Source of the DNA: Ensifer sp. LCM 4579
Lineage (GTDB): Bacteria > Pseudomonadota > Alphaproteobacteria > Rhizobiales > Rhizobiaceae
NCBI RefSeq assembly: GCF_001854885.1
Contig: NZ_MDDV01000009.1
Coordinates: 1-64,000 of the forward strand
Direction of reading: 5' to 3'
Length of the DNA stretch: 64,000 nucleotides
Part shown: one piece after another, positions 61,695 through 64,000 of the stretch
Layout: each line of letters begins with the position of its first letter
Position numbering within the stretch: position 1 is the first letter of the stretch
Notes under the pieces: generated by a model
Databases searched by the model: none
What the model was told of the DNA's origin: nothing
What the model saw: the letters and a program-made list of their open reading frames with translations, nothing else
Program-made: the position numbers and the translations under genes

Positions 61695-62975
61695 TCAAAG
61701 CGCGAGCATGGCGACCGTGCCAGCGGCCATGACGATCGCGGTGAGGCCGCCGCCGGTCGCCATCCACCAGGGCGCGGTCAGTTGCCCCATGATGCGCGGA
61801 TTGATGGCCATCATGGTGATGGCCGCGACCAACGGGGCGGCGAGCATGCCGTTGATGACCGCACTCCAATAGAGCATCAGGAAAGGATCGAGGCCCGCAA
61901 GGAACACGGCGACGCTTCCAAGCGTCGCTGCGGCTATGATCCCATAAAATGCCTTGGCCCTTCTAAACGGCTTGTTCAGACCCTGCGGCCATTGGAAGAG
62001 TTCGGCAACGGCATAGGCAGCCGACCCGGCCAGGACGGGGACCGCCAACATTCCGGTGCCGATGATCCCGGCGGAGAACAGGATGAAGGCAAACTCGCCG
62101 GCGACCGGCCGGAGTGCCTCCGCTGCCTCAGCCGACGTTTCGATGCGGGTCACGCCGTTCCGGTGAAGCGTGGCGGCCGTCGCGAGGATGATGAACAGCG
62201 CCACGAGATTGGAAAAACCCATGCCGATAAGCGTGTCGAGGCGGATGCGCGCCAGTTCCGGTGCGGCTGCGTCAGGCTTCGCCTTCAGTCTTGACCGCTG
62301 CCGGCGTTGGAGTTCCTCGACCTCCTGCGCAGCCTGCCAGAAAAACAGGTAGGGACTGATCGTGGTGCCCAGAATCGCAAGCAGCGCCATTGCGTGCCGG
62401 CCATCCAGCGAAAATGTCGGGAGGAAAATACCGCGCAATGCCTCCGACCAGGGAATGTCGACGGCGAGGACGACGGCGACATAGGCAAAAAGCGAGAGGG
62501 TCAGCCACTTGAGCAGAAGCGCGTACCGCCCGTAGGGCACAAACACTTCGAGGCAAACGCAGAGTATTGCAAAGAGCGCGGCGTAGAGAACCTGTGGGCC
62601 GTCGATCAGGAGGTAAAGGGCTGCGCCCATGGCTCCAAGGTTGGCGCCTATATTGACGAAGTTTGCGGCAAACAGCATCGACACGGCAGTCCTTGCCAGC
62701 CACAGGGGATAGTGCCGGCGCAGGTTCTCGGCCACGCCACGACCGGTTACGGCGCCTATGCCGGCGCTCAATCCCTGGACCGTCGCCATCAGGGGATAGG
62801 TGAGGACCATCGTCCAGCCGAGAGTGAAACCGAATTGCGCGCCGACCTGGCTGTAGGTGGCGATGCCGCTCGGGTCATCATCGGCGGCCCCGGTCACAAG
62901 TCCTGCGCGGAGCCCTTTAAAGATATTGAGTAGCTGTCGTTTCGCCGGTTGCGGAGGAGACGAGGTTTCCGCCAT
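61695..62975 (-). CDS. NRAMP-family metal transporter relative with altered metal site
   Basis: A 426-residue, about 11-helix protein of the SLC11/NRAMP fold from the ATG at 62975 (GGAG 9 bases upstream). The canonical helix-1 metal motif DPGN is replaced by DPSG (34-37, in ADDDPSGIATYSQ). The helix-6 MPH motif is replaced by TTISPYLFFWQ (204-214). These differences resemble the NRAMP-related branch, some members of which carry Mg rather than Mn or Fe. Other parts are ordinary (ANFVNIGANLGAMGAAL in helix 3). Metal specificity is uncertain. Confidence 0.88.
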   Translation of the reverse strand: MAETSSPPQPAKRQLLNIFKGLRAGLVTGAADDDPSGIATYSQVGAQFGFTLGWTMVLTYPLMATVQGLSAGIGAVTGRGVAENLRRHYPLWLARTAVSMLFAANFVNIGANLGAMGAALYLLIDGPQVLYAALFAILCVCLEVFVPYGRYALLLKWLTLSLFAYVAVVLAVDIPWSEALRGIFLPTFSLDGRHAMALLAILGTTISPYLFFWQAAQEVEELQRRQRSRLKAKPDAAAPELARIRLDTLIGMGFSNLVALFIILATAATLHRNGVTRIETSAEAAEALRPVAGEFAFILFSAGIIGTGMLAVPVLAGSAAYAVAELFQWPQGLNKPFRRAKAFYGIIAAATLGSVAVFLAGLDPFLMLYWSAVINGMLAAPLVAAITMMAINPRIMGQLTAPWWMATGGGLTAIVMAAGTVAMLAL

Positions 62976-63097
62976 GTCAGACCGCTCCGGGCTTGTCATT
63001 GGCAGGAGCCGGAATGTGAGTACCGGTGACCCGCCAAGGACCGGGTCCCGCACATTCAGCTATATTTTTCCATCTACGAGTCGCCATCCAGCATCCC

Positions 63098-63152
63098 GAT
63101 GCGCAGAGTTGCAGCGATCTTTGCGAGTCTGAAAGGACGCGCGGCGCTGTAG
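63098..63152. repeat. Mosaic palindromic element (inverted module A)
   Basis: GATGCGCAGAGTTGCAGCGA, then the A-module hairpin ending GGACGCGCGGCGCTGTAG. It is a reverse-complement copy of the module seen at 33304, 49885 and 53193. It lies between the NRAMP-like start and the XRE-cupin stop. Confidence 0.78.
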
Positions 63153-63266
63153 TGTCGGCTTGTAACGACACCGCGAGCCGCGGGAATAATGCTCATGACG
63201 GTACGTTGTTCCGCACTCCACACAGATCGACCCTGTCGCCTCCCGGCTCGGCTGTCGCGCAAACGC

Positions 63267-63860
63267 TCACGGCGCCGTGACGACGATCGCGGAACACCGT
63301 CCGCGTCCCCTTCGGCAATAGCCGTGGCTTACGCCGGAATCGAAATAGGCGGCGTCCCCTTTTCCAAGCAACACGGTCTCCTCGCCCACCGTCAATTCGA
63401 GCTCACCGTCGATTATGAAGACCAACTCGGCACTTCCGTGCTGGTGCGGGTCGGACGGCCGCGAATCCATCGGGAATTCCGCATAGAAACTCTCCATCCG
63501 GCGGTCGGGAGCCGGATAGTCGAGGCTCTCGAACAGGTAGGCCGGCGGCCCCTTTGCCGGCGGTACCGGCAGGCGCAGGCGCTCTCCGGCCCGAACGACG
63601 GAGACCCGCGGACGCTGCTTTTCCTGGCTGAAGAAATGGTCGAGGCCGACGCCGAACACCATTGCGATACGCACCAGGGTTGGAAGCGTGGGGAAGAGCC
63701 GCCCCCGCTCGATCTTCGACAGCATTGCGGTGGACAGTCCTGAATGGGCGGCAAGCTGCGTCAGAGCGAGCTTCTTCTTGAGGCGAAGAGCGCGGACCCG
63801 GGGCCCAATTTGATAGCGCTCCAGTTCCGTTTCGAGCGTCTGCGAAAGCCTGTCCATCAA
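63267..63860 (-). CDS. XRE-family regulator with C-terminal cupin domain
   Basis: A 197-residue regulator. The helix-turn-helix covers about 16-72 (RVRALRLKKKLALTQLAAHS, LSTAMLSKIERGRLFPTLPT) and a cupin domain fills about 105-190 (GSAELVFIIDGELELTVGEE, LLGKGDAAYFDSGVSHGYC). XRE-cupin proteins often control amino acid, polyamine or metal-linked genes after ligand binding in the cupin barrel. It is on the same strand as the NRAMP-like and SDR genes but separated from them by a repeat, so it may regulate them or be independent. The 140 bases after its start to the window end hold no gene. Confidence 0.92.
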   Translation of the reverse strand: MMDRLSQTLETELERYQIGPRVRALRLKKKLALTQLAAHSGLSTAMLSKIERGRLFPTLPTLVRIAMVFGVGLDHFFSQEKQRPRVSVVRAGERLRLPVPPAKGPPAYLFESLDYPAPDRRMESFYAEFPMDSRPSDPHQHGSAELVFIIDGELELTVGEETVLLGKGDAAYFDSGVSHGYCRRGRGRCSAIVVTAP

Positions 63861-64000
63861 GTCGTTTTCCTATCATGCCCTGTCAATGTGCAAGTTTATC
63901 ATACCATGAAAACAGATGTAACTATCACGAAATATTGAGTGGAAAGAAAACTCAGTTTCGTTGAATGAAAACTCTACCGTATGGCAATAGTGCCGACGGT

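Overview
The window looks like part of a large secondary replicon of a Sinorhizobium/Ensifer-type alphaproteobacterium. The DNA is GC-rich. It carries a complete repABC replication and partition cassette (28.5-32.2 kb), with perfect 16-bp palindromes that fit the rhizobial parS consensus and a probable antisense counter-transcribed RNA between repB and repC. It also has mosaic intergenic palindromes of the RIME type and many ABC uptake systems beside catabolic genes. That mix is typical of pSymB-like megaplasmids or chromids. No rRNA, tRNA or CRISPR array was seen. Species and replicon identity are inferred.

Layout. 0-5 kb: a VapBC toxin-antitoxin pair beside a partial repeat element, then a short-chain dehydrogenase, an MFS transporter and a GlxA-type regulator. 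5-14 kb: a six-gene sugar operon (binding protein, two permeases, ATPase, a GH91 difructose-anhydride/inulin enzyme and a GH32 fructosidase). A divergent LacI-family repressor and three LacI-type operator copies stand at its head. This reads as import and stepwise hydrolysis of difructose anhydride (or short inulin) in the cytoplasm. 14-15 kb: a second PIN-domain toxin-antitoxin pair. 15-25 kb: a ten-gene operon with a two-component flavin monooxygenase, hydrolase, aldehyde dehydrogenase, DUF1185 protein, NIPSNAP protein and a polyamine/quaternary-amine type ABC importer. It is divergent from a GntR/FCD regulator with two matching operators. The gene set resembles published trigonelline (N-methylnicotinate) ring-cleavage clusters.

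25-36 kb: the replicon core, with a DUF1612/HTH protein, a glycosyltransferase-like gene, three parS sites, repC-ctRNA-repB-repA, a HutC-like repressor preceded by two identical palindromes, and an EF-G-like protein with an altered GTPase domain. 35.7-39 kb: marR-emrA-emrB drug efflux. 39-48.6 kb: a branched-chain-amino-acid type ABC importer (with a LivM-LivG fusion) divergent from an RpiR regulator, a cysteine hydrolase, a glutamine-synthetase-like ligase and an N-formylglutamate amidohydrolase-like gene. The last of these ends inside a 313-bp element with 32-bp terminal inverted repeats. 48.6-64 kb: PepT, dodecin, an ElaB-like protein, a DUF2254 membrane protein, an FKBP isomerase, a three-gene lipid set (phospholipase D/cardiolipin-synthase-like, UPF0104, endonuclease/phosphatase) matching the members of E. 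coli ybhP-clsB-ybhN, a periplasmic glycerophosphodiesterase, an SLC13 transporter, a stress-type SDR, a divergent NRAMP-like transporter and an XRE-cupin regulator.

The strongest candidates for a second look are the difructose-anhydride locus with its compositionally foreign GH91 gene, the trigonelline-like operon, the inverted-repeat element that supplies a stop codon, the EF-G-like protein beside the replication genes, and the divergent NRAMP relative.
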